From the NCBI RefSeq assembly GCF_019464495.1, contig NZ_CP080492.1, positions 2,666,001 to 2,730,000 on the forward strand: a DNA stretch of 64,000 bases. Direction: 5' to 3'. The translations under genes and the position numbers were made by a program. Of the stretch, positions 44,052 through 52,657 are shown in pieces. Positions within the stretch are counted from its first letter, which is position 1, and the number at the start of each line of letters is the position of its first letter. The notes under the pieces are model-generated. The model ran no database searches and was not told the origin of the DNA. It worked only from the letters and a program-made list of their open reading frames with translations. The stretch comes from Leucobacter luti (GTDB lineage: Bacteria > Actinomycetota > Actinomycetes > Actinomycetales > Microbacteriaceae).

Positions 44052-45050
44052 ATGGCACTGCGCACGCTGTACCCTCCGATAGCACCCCTGGCCCACGGTC
44101 TGCTCGCCGTAGGAGATGGCCACGAAATCTATTGGGAGACCTGCGGGAATCCCGAAGGGAAGCCGGTCGTGTTTTTGCATGGCGGGCCTGGCGGCGGCTG
44201 CAGTCCTGATCACCGGCGATTCTTCGATCCCGAGCGCTATCGCATCGTGCTCTTCGATCAGCGCGGCTGCGGGCGGAGCACCCCGCACGCAAGCGAGGCG
44301 GACGCCGATCTCTCCACGAACACCACCTGGCACCTGGTCGCGGATATCGAGCGGCTCCGCGAGCACCTTGGCATCGATCGCTGGCAAGTGTTCGGCGGGT
44401 CCTGGGGCTCTACTCTCGCCCTCGCGTACGCGCAGACTCATGCCGAGCGCGTGACTGAGCTGGTGCTGCGCGGAATATTTACGCTGCGCCGAAGCGAGAT
44501 CGATTGGTTCTATCAAGACGGTGCCTCGCACCTGTTTCCGGACGCCTGGGACGAGTACCTCGCGGTGATCCCCGAGAATGAGCGGGGTGACTGCCTCGCC
44601 GCCTACCACCGCAAGCTGACGGATCCGGACCCTGCGGTGCACACCCCGGCAGGGGTGGCCTGGACCGTGTGGGAAAACTCGACGATTCGGCTGATCCCTG
44701 ACCCCGTGAGTATCGAAGCGGCGCGCGAAAACACTGCAGCTGCCGTTGCGTTCGCACGTATCGAGAATCACTTCTTCTCACATGCCGGATGGCTGGAAGA
44801 GGGGCAGCTCATTCGCGATGCTGCGGCAACGCTGGTGGGGATTCCCGGTACGATCGTCCAGGGGCGATACGACGTGTGCACCCCGGCCAGGACTGCCTGG
44901 GACCTGCACCGGGCGTGGCCCGAGGCCGAGTTCGAGTTGGTCCAGGACGCGGGGCATGCTGCGAGTGAGCCGGGCATTGTCGATGCCCTGATTCGCGCGA
45001 CTGACCGTTTCGCCAGCACCGGTGTCGCTGCGGCACCGAACGGCAACTGA
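44052..45050 (+). CDS. pip: Prolyl aminopeptidase
   Basis: The 332-residue serine peptidase (family S33, alpha/beta hydrolase) releases N-terminal proline. It shows YPPIAPLAHGLLAVGDGHEIYWE, the oxyanion-loop HGGPGGGCSP near residue 42, DQRGCGRSTPHA, the nucleophile elbow GGSWGSTLALAYAQTH with Ser near 119, and late catalytic Asp and His in GRYDVCTP and DAGHAASE. Length is standard. ATG 44052 follows TAGAGT (44039-44044) by 7 nt, which argues against the longer frame. The metallopeptidase gene follows after 12 bp. Confidence 0.95.
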   Translation: MALRTLYPPIAPLAHGLLAVGDGHEIYWETCGNPEGKPVVFLHGGPGGGCSPDHRRFFDPERYRIVLFDQRGCGRSTPHASEADADLSTNTTWHLVADIERLREHLGIDRWQVFGGSWGSTLALAYAQTHAERVTELVLRGIFTLRRSEIDWFYQDGASHLFPDAWDEYLAVIPENERGDCLAAYHRKLTDPDPAVHTPAGVAWTVWENSTIRLIPDPVSIEAARENTAAAVAFARIENHFFSHAGWLEEGQLIRDAAATLVGIPGTIVQGRYDVCTPARTAWDLHRAWPEAEFELVQDAGHAASEPGIVDALIRATDRFASTGVAAAPNGN

Positions 45051-45062
45051 GAGTGAGACGCC

Positions 45063-45959
45063 ATGACCTTCAATGACAACGTGCGCATCGACACCAGCAA
45101 GGTGTCGAAGCGTGGCGGCGCAAAGCGCGGCGGCATCATTGCCGGCGGGGGGATCGGCATCGTCGCCATTCTGCTGGCCATCGGATCCCAGGTGCTCGGC
45201 GTCAACCTGAATGGTTTTGCTCCCGCAGTGAATCAGGCCCTCGGCGCGGGCAGCGCACTCTCTGAGCCAGCCTCCGGTGAACTCGAAGGCTGCGCCTCAG
45301 GGGCCGATGCGAACACCGACGTTGAATGCCGGATGGCTGCCGCGAGCGACTCCCTTGACCGCTACTGGCAGTCTCAGGTTGGGAACTATCGGGCCCCGGC
45401 CCCGGTCGTCTTGTTCAGCGGCCAGACCCAGTCCGCGTGCGGAGCCGCTTCGGCGGCGACCGGCCCGTTCTACTGCCCGGCCGATGAAGCGATCTACATC
45501 GACGTCGCCTTCTTCGACACGCTCACTCAGGACTACGGCGCCTCGAACGGTTCGCTCTCCCAGATGTACGTGCTCGCGCACGAGTGGGGTCACCACATCT
45601 CAAACTTGATCGGCTCGCTGCAGAGCGTCGGACGCGAGTCTGGCCCGGCGTCCGGTTCCGTTCGTCTTGAGCTCCAGGCCGATTGCTTTGCAGGCGCGTG
45701 GGTGCAGAGTGCCTCGACGGTGACTGATGACCAGGGAGTGCCGTTCCTCAAGCCGGTCACGCAGCAAGAGATCGCCGATGCGATGAGCGCCGCAGCTGCT
45801 GTCGGTGACGATCACATCATGGAGTCCGCCGGTGTTGGGGTGAATCCTGAACGGTTTACCCACGGCACCTCGGAGCAGCGTCAGCGCTGGTTCCAGACTG
45901 GGTTTACGCAGGGTCCCACCGCCTGCGGCACCTTCGACGTTCCCGCGTCACAGCTGTAA
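45063..45959 (+). CDS. Neutral zinc metallopeptidase (YpfJ/KPN_02809 family)
   Basis: The 298-residue protein has a short cytosolic N-terminus, a TM helix (IIAGGGIGIVAILLAIGSQV, residues 25-44) and an exported peptidase domain. The zinc motif HEWGHH is near residue 174, with YVLAHEWGHHISNLIGS around it and the third-ligand region VRLELQADCFAGAW near 200. GMxxGGxxG-type start NDNVRIDTSKV is usual for the family. The ATG is 12 bp after the pip stop, so the two are one transcript. Substrates unknown. Confidence 0.92.
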   Translation: MTFNDNVRIDTSKVSKRGGAKRGGIIAGGGIGIVAILLAIGSQVLGVNLNGFAPAVNQALGAGSALSEPASGELEGCASGADANTDVECRMAAASDSLDRYWQSQVGNYRAPAPVVLFSGQTQSACGAASAATGPFYCPADEAIYIDVAFFDTLTQDYGASNGSLSQMYVLAHEWGHHISNLIGSLQSVGRESGPASGSVRLELQADCFAGAWVQSASTVTDDQGVPFLKPVTQQEIADAMSAAAAVGDDHIMESAGVGVNPERFTHGTSEQRQRWFQTGFTQGPTACGTFDVPASQL

Positions 45960-46634
45960 CGTCACGGGTTCAGCCTCAGCGCCGAACTCCCCTTTGTTCC
46001 CGGTAAGGGCGAGTCCGCTGCCGAGGCCGATCATGAGCGCGCCTCCTGCACCGCGCGCTGCGGAAAGTCGGCGTGGGGACCGTGCGAACCACTGCTGCGC
46101 AGATCCAGCGAGCACAGCCCAAGCTGCGTCGGAGGCCAGTCCGATAGCCACAAATATGACGCCCAGTATGAGCATCTGGAGCTGCACCGAGCCGCTCGAG
46201 ACGACCACGAACTGTGGGAGCACAGCGACGAGGAAGACGATCGCCTTCGGGTTTGTCACTCCGACGACGAAACCCTGCCGCAACAGCACTGTCGGGTTCA
46301 GCGTGCGGGCGCGCACTGCGGGATCCTGAACTTCGGCTTCAGTGAACGTGCGGTGCCGAATCGCTTGCACCCCGAGGTAGATCAGATAGCCAGCACCGAG
46401 CAACTTGATCACGGTGAAGACGACGATGGACTGCGCGACCATTGTGCCGACGCCGAACGCGACGGCTGCCACGAGCGGGAGTACGCCCAAGCTGTTGCCG
46501 AGCACACTCATGAGGCCGCCTCGGCGCCCGTAGGAGAGCGATCGTCCGATCACGAAGAGCACGCTCGGCCCCGGCACGATGATCAGGAGCAGCGCGGCCA
46601 GCGAGAACGCGAAGAGACTCTCTGGGGTTGGCAT
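45948..46634 (-). CDS. LysE/RhtB-family amino-acid exporter
   Basis: The 228-residue protein has six TM segments and the LysE/RhtB signature: LLLIIVPGPSVLFVIGRSLSYGRRGGL near residue 14, GAGYLIYLGVQAI near 78, and FVVGVTNPKAIVFLVAVLPQF near 120 with the NPK motif. It is a second exporter of the kind at 12996. Its 3' end overlaps that of the metallopeptidase gene by 12 bp on the other strand. Substrate cannot be assigned. Confidence 0.9.
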   Translation of the reverse strand: MPTPESLFAFSLAALLLIIVPGPSVLFVIGRSLSYGRRGGLMSVLGNSLGVLPLVAAVAFGVGTMVAQSIVVFTVIKLLGAGYLIYLGVQAIRHRTFTEAEVQDPAVRARTLNPTVLLRQGFVVGVTNPKAIVFLVAVLPQFVVVSSGSVQLQMLILGVIFVAIGLASDAAWAVLAGSAQQWFARSPRRLSAARGAGGALMIGLGSGLALTGNKGEFGAEAEPVTLQL

Positions 46635-46777
46635 GGGCTCATGCTACTCCTCGCCCAGACGCGCGCGAGGGCACACTGACTTCCGTCGAAACGAGGCACA
46701 GCGGAACATCGGCATTGCCGAACCCTGATTCGGGGGTGTTTCACCCGAACGATCAGTCTGAGCAGGTCACGCGAGGG

Positions 46778-47689
46778 CTAGCGTCGTCCGCGGTGCGGGG
46801 GCTTCTTGCGAGTCGCAGCGAGTTGAGCGCCGCGTGATCCAGGTTTTGGACCGGCTTTCTTGCTCTGGGGCTGCTGCGCAGCCTGTGCCGCCTTCTTGCG
46901 GGCGGCTCGTTGCGCCTTCGTCTCAGCAGCGCGCCGTGCCGCTTCTGCTGCAGCCTCGTCGGGAGTGCGGGAACTGCGTGCGGTGCGCCCGCGGAGCACT
47001 CCCACGAGCTGTTGCACATCAGCGGCGTCCCGATCGATATCCCAGGTGGCCCACACCGAGGTCAGCGGTAAATCGTCGACTCCGGTGACGGGCACCAACG
47101 AGTGCTTGCGCTTGTCCGTGAGGTGCCGTGCCAGCAACGTCGGCAGCATGATCGCGCCAGCTCCCGTCGCCACGAGTTCCAACGCTGCTGGAACGCTCTG
47201 CGGCGTCCAAGTCGGATCATTCCACGGGACGGGCGCGGGCCACTCAGCCGGGTGGAATGGGTGCGCGATGAGCGGCACCGAGTCGAGCTCGGTGAGAGCG
47301 ATCGCGTCGAGCTTCGCGAGATCGTGTTCAGCGGGAACGACGAGCGTCACAGATTCCAAGTACAGTCGCAGCGCGTGTCGCGTCGGGTTGGGTGTTTCGG
47401 ATCCGGCTGGTCGGAGTCCAGGCAGCGTGCGCTCGAGCATGACGTCGCACTCGATCGTGTCGGAGCGTCCGTACGCCACGTTGACCGGAGCCAGCTCGAG
47501 CGCGTTGCCAGAGACGACTTCCCAGCGCTGTGCCCAAGTGCTGGGAGCGATCCCGCGCGCGAACCCCAGTCGCAGCGGAGCCGGACCCGCCGCTCCCACC
47601 GCAGCAGCGGGCGCGCGCGTTGGCTCAGTCTGAGGCACAGGGTCGACTGGATCCATGGGATCGACAGCGGCCGTCGGGTTGTCGCTCAT
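46778..47689 (-). CDS. LysR substrate-binding-domain protein without HTH, basic tail
   Basis: The 303-residue protein resembles the effector domain of LysR regulators (RLGFARGIAPSTWAQRW near residue 42, ESVTLVVPAEHDLAKLDAIALTEL near 128, GAGAIMLPTLLARHL near 200). It lacks the N-terminal DNA-binding helix-turn-helix. From residue 245 it turns basic and Ala/Lys-rich, ending QLAATRKKPPHRGRR, which could bind nucleic acid. ATG 47689 has GGAGGT upstream and overlaps the stop of the MGMT-like gene by 4 bases (ATGA). I recognise such proteins in Microbacteriaceae but not their role. Confidence 0.75.
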   Translation of the reverse strand: MSDNPTAAVDPMDPVDPVPQTEPTRAPAAAVGAAGPAPLRLGFARGIAPSTWAQRWEVVSGNALELAPVNVAYGRSDTIECDVMLERTLPGLRPAGSETPNPTRHALRLYLESVTLVVPAEHDLAKLDAIALTELDSVPLIAHPFHPAEWPAPVPWNDPTWTPQSVPAALELVATGAGAIMLPTLLARHLTDKRKHSLVPVTGVDDLPLTSVWATWDIDRDAADVQQLVGVLRGRTARSSRTPDEAAAEAARRAAETKAQRAARKKAAQAAQQPQSKKAGPKPGSRGAQLAATRKKPPHRGRR

Positions 47690-48020
47690 AGCGCTACCTC
47701 CGAGTAGATTTCGTGCGTGTAGGGCAGCCGGGCCGCCGAGAGGGCGATCCGATAGTCGGCGGTCTCCGCGTGTCGCAGCGGAGTGCCCTCCTCGCGGTAT
47801 CGGGGAGCGCGAGCGAAGCGTGTCCCTGCGGCGGCTGTCCGCTCGCCGGGACAACGCGCCACCAGTGAGTGCCGTGGCCGTAGAGCGCCAGAACTCTGCC
47901 CACGGCGCGTGGCGCGTTGGAGCCGATCGCGAGCGCAACATCGCCGTAGGTCATCACGCGTCCGGCAGGAATTCGGGCGACGATCGCGAGCGTTGCATCG
48001 ACGAATTCCGGGCTGGGCAT
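47686..48020 (-). pseudogene. MGMT-family (ATL-like) protein, frameshifted
   Basis: ATG 48020 opens PSPEFVDATLAIVARIPAGRVMTYGDVAL then AVGRVLALYG and WWRVVPASGQPP, the O6-alkylguanine-transferase-like DNA-binding fold. No PCHR motif follows; W occupies the Cys position, as in non-catalytic alkyltransferase-like proteins that flag damaged DNA for repair. After ASL the frame breaks; the rest (RYREEGTPLRHAETADYRIAL) is in another frame ending at 47686. Adding one base in the GGGG run at 47802-47805 gives 111 residues and an ATGA overlap with the next gene, which supports the corrected reading. Confidence 0.8.
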
Positions 48021-48092
48021 GGGAACAGCCTACGGCGTGGCAGCCTGCGATTTGCGGCCGACGCTCGGATCGGGGTGCAGCGCGCTGCGCCG

Positions 48093-48812
48093 TTAGATCC
48101 CGGACACCCCGAGAAGTGTGCCGATCGTGTAGGTGACGGCGACGGCTATGCCGCCAAAGATCAGCTGCCGGATCGCGCCGCGCACCCAGCTGCGCCGCGT
48201 GGTGCGCGCGGCGAGGGCACCCGCAATGAGGAGTCCTACGCCGCCGAACGCGAGGCCCCAACCCAGCGTGCCGAAGCCGAACAGGAACGGCAGAATCGGG
48301 AGCAGCGCTCCAGCTCCAAATGAGAGCAGCGAGGAAATCGCGGCGACCCAGGGGGAGGGTTTGTCTTCTGGGCTCATGCCGAGTTCGTGTGAGAGATGCA
48401 CCCGCACAGCGTGTTCTCCGTTGAGGTGCACCTGGCTTGCCGCGGTGAGGGCGACCTCGTTCTCCATGCCGAGCCGCTCAAACATGAGCGCCAATTCTGC
48501 TTCTTCTCCCGCGGGATTTCGACGGTGCGCGTCCTGCTCGGTGAGCACCTCTGCATCCAGTTGCTCGTTCGCCGTACGCACCGAGGTGAACTCACCGAGT
48601 GCCATGGAGATCGCGCCGGCGATGAGCCCGGAGACGCCGGTGATCGCGACAATGCCGGGCGCCGCACCAGCCGCAGCGATGCCGGTGATGAGACCGATGT
48701 TTGAGACGAGTCCGTCCATCGCACCAAAGACGGTCGCGCGCAGCCACCCGGACGAGATGTCCGCGTGATTGTGATCGTATTCATGTGGGTGCGCGATGTT
48801 GATCTCGCTCAT
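48093..48812 (-). CDS. VIT1/CCC1-family iron/manganese transporter
   Basis: The 239-residue protein has the VIT family pattern: an N-terminal HPHEYDHNHAD metal-binding stretch, TM1 with GWLRATVFGAMDGLVSNIGLITG, a cytosolic hairpin of Glu/His (about residues 80-140), and three further TM helices with the ending QLIFGGIAVAVTYTIGTLLG. Members export Fe or Mn out of the cytosol. Length is typical. It stands alone. The promoter region has only a weak IdeR-like half site (AACCTAA, 48855-48861), too little to claim. Confidence 0.9.
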   Translation of the reverse strand: MSEINIAHPHEYDHNHADISSGWLRATVFGAMDGLVSNIGLITGIAAAGAAPGIVAITGVSGLIAGAISMALGEFTSVRTANEQLDAEVLTEQDAHRRNPAGEEAELALMFERLGMENEVALTAASQVHLNGEHAVRVHLSHELGMSPEDKPSPWVAAISSLLSFGAGALLPILPFLFGFGTLGWGLAFGGVGLLIAGALAARTTRRSWVRGAIRQLIFGGIAVAVTYTIGTLLGVSGI

Positions 48813-48940
48813 GGCTTTCCCCCGGTTTCCGTGCGCTCCCGCGCATAAGCATCAAACCTAACAAGCTCTGCACGAGAGGGAGAACCTCGCTCTCGGCTTC
48901 GAAAACACGTGGTCAGAGGGTTCGAATTGTTGTCGATCAC

Positions 48941-48975
48941 GAGTTCGCTATGGCGAACTCTCACTCCACGGAGTG
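48941..48975. promoter_or_regulatory. Two adjacent inverted repeats, possible operators
   Basis: GAGTTCGC-tatg-GCGAACTC (48941-48960) and CACTCC-ac-GGAGTG (48962-48975) lie side by side in the 310-bp gap 48813-49122, between divergent genes. They could be binding sites for one or two repressors. No gene is seen in the gap. Confidence 0.45.
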
Positions 48976-49122
48976 TGGTTGCCCGAGCACTGCAATTCAG
49001 CGGCGATACCACGCAAGAGTCCGAGCCGTACCCCACATGGCAAGGGCATCGGCGTAGAACAGAAGCGAGACCACGTGCACACGGCACGCTGGTCGTCCCA
49101 CTCAGTCATCCGAAGGGCTCCT

Positions 49123-49500
49123 ATGCACCGGTCTCAGCACTCACCGGGAGCCGTCCACGCGCTCCTCCGCGGGGCGGTCGGGGCACTTGCGCTGGTCGGA
49201 CTCACGCTCGGCGGTGCGCATGCGGCGGAGGCCACTCCCTTACCTTTCGGCGTGAACGAGAACGCCCCAGCCCCTATCGCGACCATCAGATCTGGAGCGG
49301 CTACGCCGGCCGCCACTCACCGAGGAGGAGCAAATGCTCCCTCAAGTGCATCACGTGCATCCGCGGCACCCGCTGCGGCTGAGCGCCCACGCCTCGGCCG
49401 GGTCGTAGGTGCTGGGATACTCATCGCAGTCGGATCCACCTATGTGTTGGCTGGCGGCGTGATCTTCCTGCGCCGATGCCACGCCAAGCGAGGTAAGTGA
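49123..49500 (+). CDS. Hypothetical exported membrane protein
   Basis: The 125-residue protein has a signal peptide (VHALLRGAVGALALVGLTLGGAHA), a Ser/Ala/Pro-rich exposed region, and a C-terminal TM helix (LGRVVGAGILIAVGSTYVLAGGVIF) ending in basic residues (RRCHAKRGK). It looks like a single-span surface protein. ATG 49123 has GAAGGG about 6 nt upstream, so the in-frame 50-residue extension back to 48973 is left out. No family is recognised. Confidence 0.6.
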   Translation: MHRSQHSPGAVHALLRGAVGALALVGLTLGGAHAAEATPLPFGVNENAPAPIATIRSGAATPAATHRGGANAPSSASRASAAPAAAERPRLGRVVGAGILIAVGSTYVLAGGVIFLRRCHAKRGK

Positions 49501-49659
49501 TCGCAGCCGCCTCGGCCCCACACTCGGCGCGCCACCTGGTTCGATACTGCGGCGGCACCACGAACCCCTCGGCCCCCTGCGTCGAACTCTAGAAGAACTA
49601 CGGTGTCGCCTGGTCGTGTGCGCGCCGGAGCAGTGGACTTGCCGCCGAGCTGTCTACGC

Positions 49660-51612
49660 TCAGTTGCTCAGCGGGGTGACGTGCGAACCTCCGCCAAGTG
49701 TGAGTACGGGATCTGTCCAGCGGGCCCGGAACCAACGGTCATGGGTGGCAATGATGAGCGCCCCGCGGTAGTCGTGTAGCGCCTCTTCGAGTTCTTCGAC
49801 GAGGGTGAGTGAGAGATGGTTGGTCGGCTCATCCAGCAGGAGGACAGGGGGCGGATCGGCGACGAGCGTGGCCAGGGCGAGCCGCCTGCGTTGTCCAACA
49901 CTGAGTTCGCCGACTCTGCGACCGAGATCCCGCGTGGCGAGGAGTCCAGTGGCCGCAAGTGGGGCGATCTCGGCGATCTCAGCTCCGACCGTGGCGCGGT
50001 AGTGGTCTGCTGCGCTGCGATCCGGCCGGGCGAAGGTTACTTCCTGCGGCAGGTACCCCACGCGTGTCATGCGCGAGACGATACCGGTGTCCGGTGTGAG
50101 CTCACCCGCCAGGATCGCAAGCAGGGTGGATTTTCCAGACCCATTGGGGCCTGCGAGCAGGAGCCGATCACCGGAATAGAGCTTAAATGACGTCGGCGCC
50201 AGACGGTTCGCTTGGGCAACCCGGTCCACGCTGAGCTGAGGAACGTCGGCCGGGGGGACGGGGCTCGGATCGAGTTCTGCTGACGCAAAGCCCGTAAACC
50301 GAAGCGGTTCGGGCGGGCGACGTACGCGGTCCCGCTCAAGCACTTCGAGGCGCATACGAGCGTTCCGCGCGCGCCGGGAGGTCACTCGAGCGTCTTTGTC
50401 TGCGTAGAACTTTTTGGTAATCCGGCTTTCGGATTTCGACTCGTGTTTCTTATTGACCTCGCGGGACCCGACTTCGATTTCGTGGACCAGGGCAGCGACT
50501 TCGGTACTCTCTGCCACGTACCTGCTGCGCCAGCGCGCGAGTTCAGCGCGGCGTTCCGAGCGTGCGGCGGAGTAGCCGACACCCCAGAGACGTACCCCGA
50601 AGCCCGAGCCCGGATCGTCGGTTTCGGGAGTGGCGGCTGCGCGGGTGCTCGTGTCGGCGTCCGTCCACGCGCTTGGACTGGTGTGAGCTGCGGCAGCGGC
50701 GCCGTTTCCTTCCGACTGTGCAGGCGCGGGGGGCGCTGCGTCTGCGAGTTCTCTGGCTGGAAGCGGGAGCGGATCAAGATCGAGAATTCGTGTGGTGATG
50801 GAGTCAAGGAGCGCCCGATCGTGGCTCGCTACGATCACGATGCCGGGCCAGTCGCGGAGCACGCGCTCGAGGTATGCCGCAGACGCGTCGTCGAGGTGGT
50901 TGGACGGTTCGTCGAGGAGCAGCGTGTGCGGTGCGGTAAGAAGTATTGCGGCGAGGGCGAGTCGGAGCCGCTGCCCGCCAGAGAGCTCGCCGATCGGGTG
51001 CGCTGCAGAGAAGCCACCCAGGCCGAGCCCAGATACCACGTCGCCGCGGTGTGCCTCCGCCGACCACGCGCCCGAACGCTCAGCCTCTTCGAGCGCTGCT
51101 GAATACTCTTCGGCGACGCTTGGGTCATCAGGACGATCTGCGAATTCGGCCCCGAGGCGTTCGAGGGCACTCAGCGTCTGAAGCGCCGCCGTCTGCGCGT
51201 CATCAAGCACCTCGGACATCGGCGTACCGTCGGGGTAGGGCAGTTCTTGGGCGAGAAGCCCCACGCTGCCGGGATGCATCACCGTGCCGCTGCTCGGTTC
51301 GATCGTGCCGGCAATGACCCCGAGTAGCGTCGATTTTCCAGTGCCGTTCTCACCGATCAACCCGATACGGTCTCCAGCGCGTGCGGTGAAGGTGATGTCG
51401 TTGAGGACGCGTCGATCCGCGTAGGAGAGCGCGATCCCGGAGACCGCGAGATGGTCGGCATGTGATCTCCCCGATGCCGACTCAGCGCGTGACGCGGCGC
51501 GAGTAGCGCCGTTCAGCGCAGGGGCCACAGACGTAGCGGAGCCGCGAGCTGCAGCCCGGGCGGTGCTCGCCTGCGGGACTGCCGGGGTCGGGTGTGAATA
51601 TGGTGCGGGCAT
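49660..51612 (-). CDS. ABC-F family ATPase (ribosome-acting, possible antibiotic-resistance type)
   Basis: The 650-residue protein has two ABC ATPase domains on one chain and no TM segments. Domain 1 (residues 55-275) has LIGENGTGKSTLL, LSGGQRLRLALA, LLLDEPSNHLDD. Domain 2 (450-640) has LAGPNGSGKSTLL, LSVGQRRRLALA, LLLDEPTNHLS. A 100-residue linker includes the basic KKHESKSESRITKKFYADKDAR helix near 385. This arrangement fits ABC-F proteins that act on ribosomes, including resistance types. An Ala-rich 50-residue N-terminus is unusual. The start has a weak AAGG site. The upstream gap may regulate it. Confidence 0.88.
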   Translation of the reverse strand: MPAPYSHPTPAVPQASTARAAARGSATSVAPALNGATRAASRAESASGRSHADHLAVSGIALSYADRRVLNDITFTARAGDRIGLIGENGTGKSTLLGVIAGTIEPSSGTVMHPGSVGLLAQELPYPDGTPMSEVLDDAQTAALQTLSALERLGAEFADRPDDPSVAEEYSAALEEAERSGAWSAEAHRGDVVSGLGLGGFSAAHPIGELSGGQRLRLALAAILLTAPHTLLLDEPSNHLDDASAAYLERVLRDWPGIVIVASHDRALLDSITTRILDLDPLPLPARELADAAPPAPAQSEGNGAAAAAHTSPSAWTDADTSTRAAATPETDDPGSGFGVRLWGVGYSAARSERRAELARWRSRYVAESTEVAALVHEIEVGSREVNKKHESKSESRITKKFYADKDARVTSRRARNARMRLEVLERDRVRRPPEPLRFTGFASAELDPSPVPPADVPQLSVDRVAQANRLAPTSFKLYSGDRLLLAGPNGSGKSTLLAILAGELTPDTGIVSRMTRVGYLPQEVTFARPDRSAADHYRATVGAEIAEIAPLAATGLLATRDLGRRVGELSVGQRRRLALATLVADPPPVLLLDEPTNHLSLTLVEELEEALHDYRGALIIATHDRWFRARWTDPVLTLGGGSHVTPLSN

Positions 51613-51906
51613 GTTGGCCGCCTTTCGGAACGAACGGTAGGGCTCCGCGGGGCATTGTCAGGAGACCGAATTCTCAACCGGAGGAGATAGTGATCTCCAG
51701 CTTCGGGATGGCGGCACTCCTGCGCCTCTGGCGCGGAACGTCAACAGCGTTAGTTCTTCACGTCGAAGAGTGTACGCCATCCTGGCCGGGGGCGCGCAAC
51801 CCCCAAATGGGTTCAGCTCCCTGGGAGTGTGCCCGCCCGAGTGCGTCGGCGTCGGCCCTGAGTGCTGGTCGGAGTACGCTACAGAAGACGACAGAGGGGG
51901 ACCGCC
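51613..51906. promoter_or_regulatory. Upstream gap of the ABC-F gene with a palindrome
   Basis: This 294-bp gap between divergent genes holds the palindrome GGAGAT-AGTG-ATCTCC (51683-51698) and a short open frame on the minus strand (start 51655, about 57 codons) that runs into the ABC-F start in another frame. ABC-F resistance genes often have regulatory leaders, but I cannot show that here. On the plus strand an AGGGGG site serves ATG 51907. Confidence 0.3.
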
Positions 51907-52407
51907 ATGACTATGGAGGCAAGCGGACGACTGGTGAAAACCAACCGCGGAGTTGATCTGGTGCTGGCGCGCTCACTGGCGCTTCCGATCGCTGAAGCAT
52001 GGGGATTCCTCACTGCACCGGAACTCACAGAACAGTGGTTTGGCCCATGGGAGGGCGACGGTCGTGCGGGCGGGAGCGTGCGGATCCGGATGCGTTTTGA
52101 AGAGAGCATGCCCGCGATCCGGGCACGAGTGCTCGCGTGCGAAGCCCCGAATCGTCTTGCACTGCACACCGTGGACGAGTACGGCAGTTGGGAGCTCGAC
52201 CTGTTCCTCGAGGAGGACGGTGACGAGGACACGCTGCTGCGCTTCGTGCACCACCTCGATGCTGACTCCGAAGTGGGAGACATCGGCCCTGGGTGGGAGT
52301 TCTACCTCGATCTGCTGGTCGCAGCCACCGAAGGTACTGAGCGCCCAGGATTCGACCAGTACTACCCGTCGATGCGGGAAGCGTACGTGGCACTTCGCCC
52401 GCAGTAG
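51907..52407 (+). CDS. SRPBCC-domain (AHSA1-like) protein
   Basis: The 166-residue protein has one START/Bet v1-like helix-grip domain. It contains VLARSLALPIAEAWGFLTAPELTEQWFGPW, the usual start of AHSA1-type members; a central RIRMRFEESMPAIRARVLACEAPNRL; and a closing helix (GWEFYLDLLVAATEG). Ligand unknown; the family binds hydrophobic molecules or acts as Hsp90 cochaperone relatives. ATG 51907 is chosen because an AGAGGGGG site lies just upstream, dropping 15 residues of the longer frame. Confidence 0.85.
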   Translation: MTMEASGRLVKTNRGVDLVLARSLALPIAEAWGFLTAPELTEQWFGPWEGDGRAGGSVRIRMRFEESMPAIRARVLACEAPNRLALHTVDEYGSWELDLFLEEDGDEDTLLRFVHHLDADSEVGDIGPGWEFYLDLLVAATEGTERPGFDQYYPSMREAYVALRPQ

Positions 52408-52547
52408 CTTCTGCGCGGCGGCCGTGCGGCCGTGGCGTCTCGCGGTTCTCCGGCCCCAGGCCAGTTCGCCTCGAGTCCAGTGCCCGCCGAGTCACGCTGC
52501 CGGGTGGCTTCGTCGCGGAGAGTTGTTCGCGCGCAGTCGCAGTGTCT

Positions 52548-52645
52548 GCAGCAGCAGCAGCAGCAGCAGCGGCGGCGGCAGCAGCAGCGGCAGCAGCAGC
52601 GGCGGCAGCAGCGGCAGCAGCGGCAGCGGCAGCAGCGGCAGCAGC
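52548..52645. repeat. GCA/GCG triplet repeat (32 units) ending at a -10 box
   Basis: Thirty-two GCR triplets and a half unit (52548-52645) precede TAGGCT (52646-52651) directly. The repeat fills the region where the -35 box and upstream promoter of the methyltransferase gene would lie. Frames reading through it encode only poly-Gln/Ala/Ser and no supported protein. Confidence 0.97.
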
Positions 52646-52657
52646 TAGGCTCGCTGC

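Noticed and set aside
48855..48861. IdeR/DtxR-like half site AACCTAA upstream of the VIT gene
   Set aside because: Only one half of the 19-bp palindrome matches; the other half does not, so it is not enough to claim iron control.
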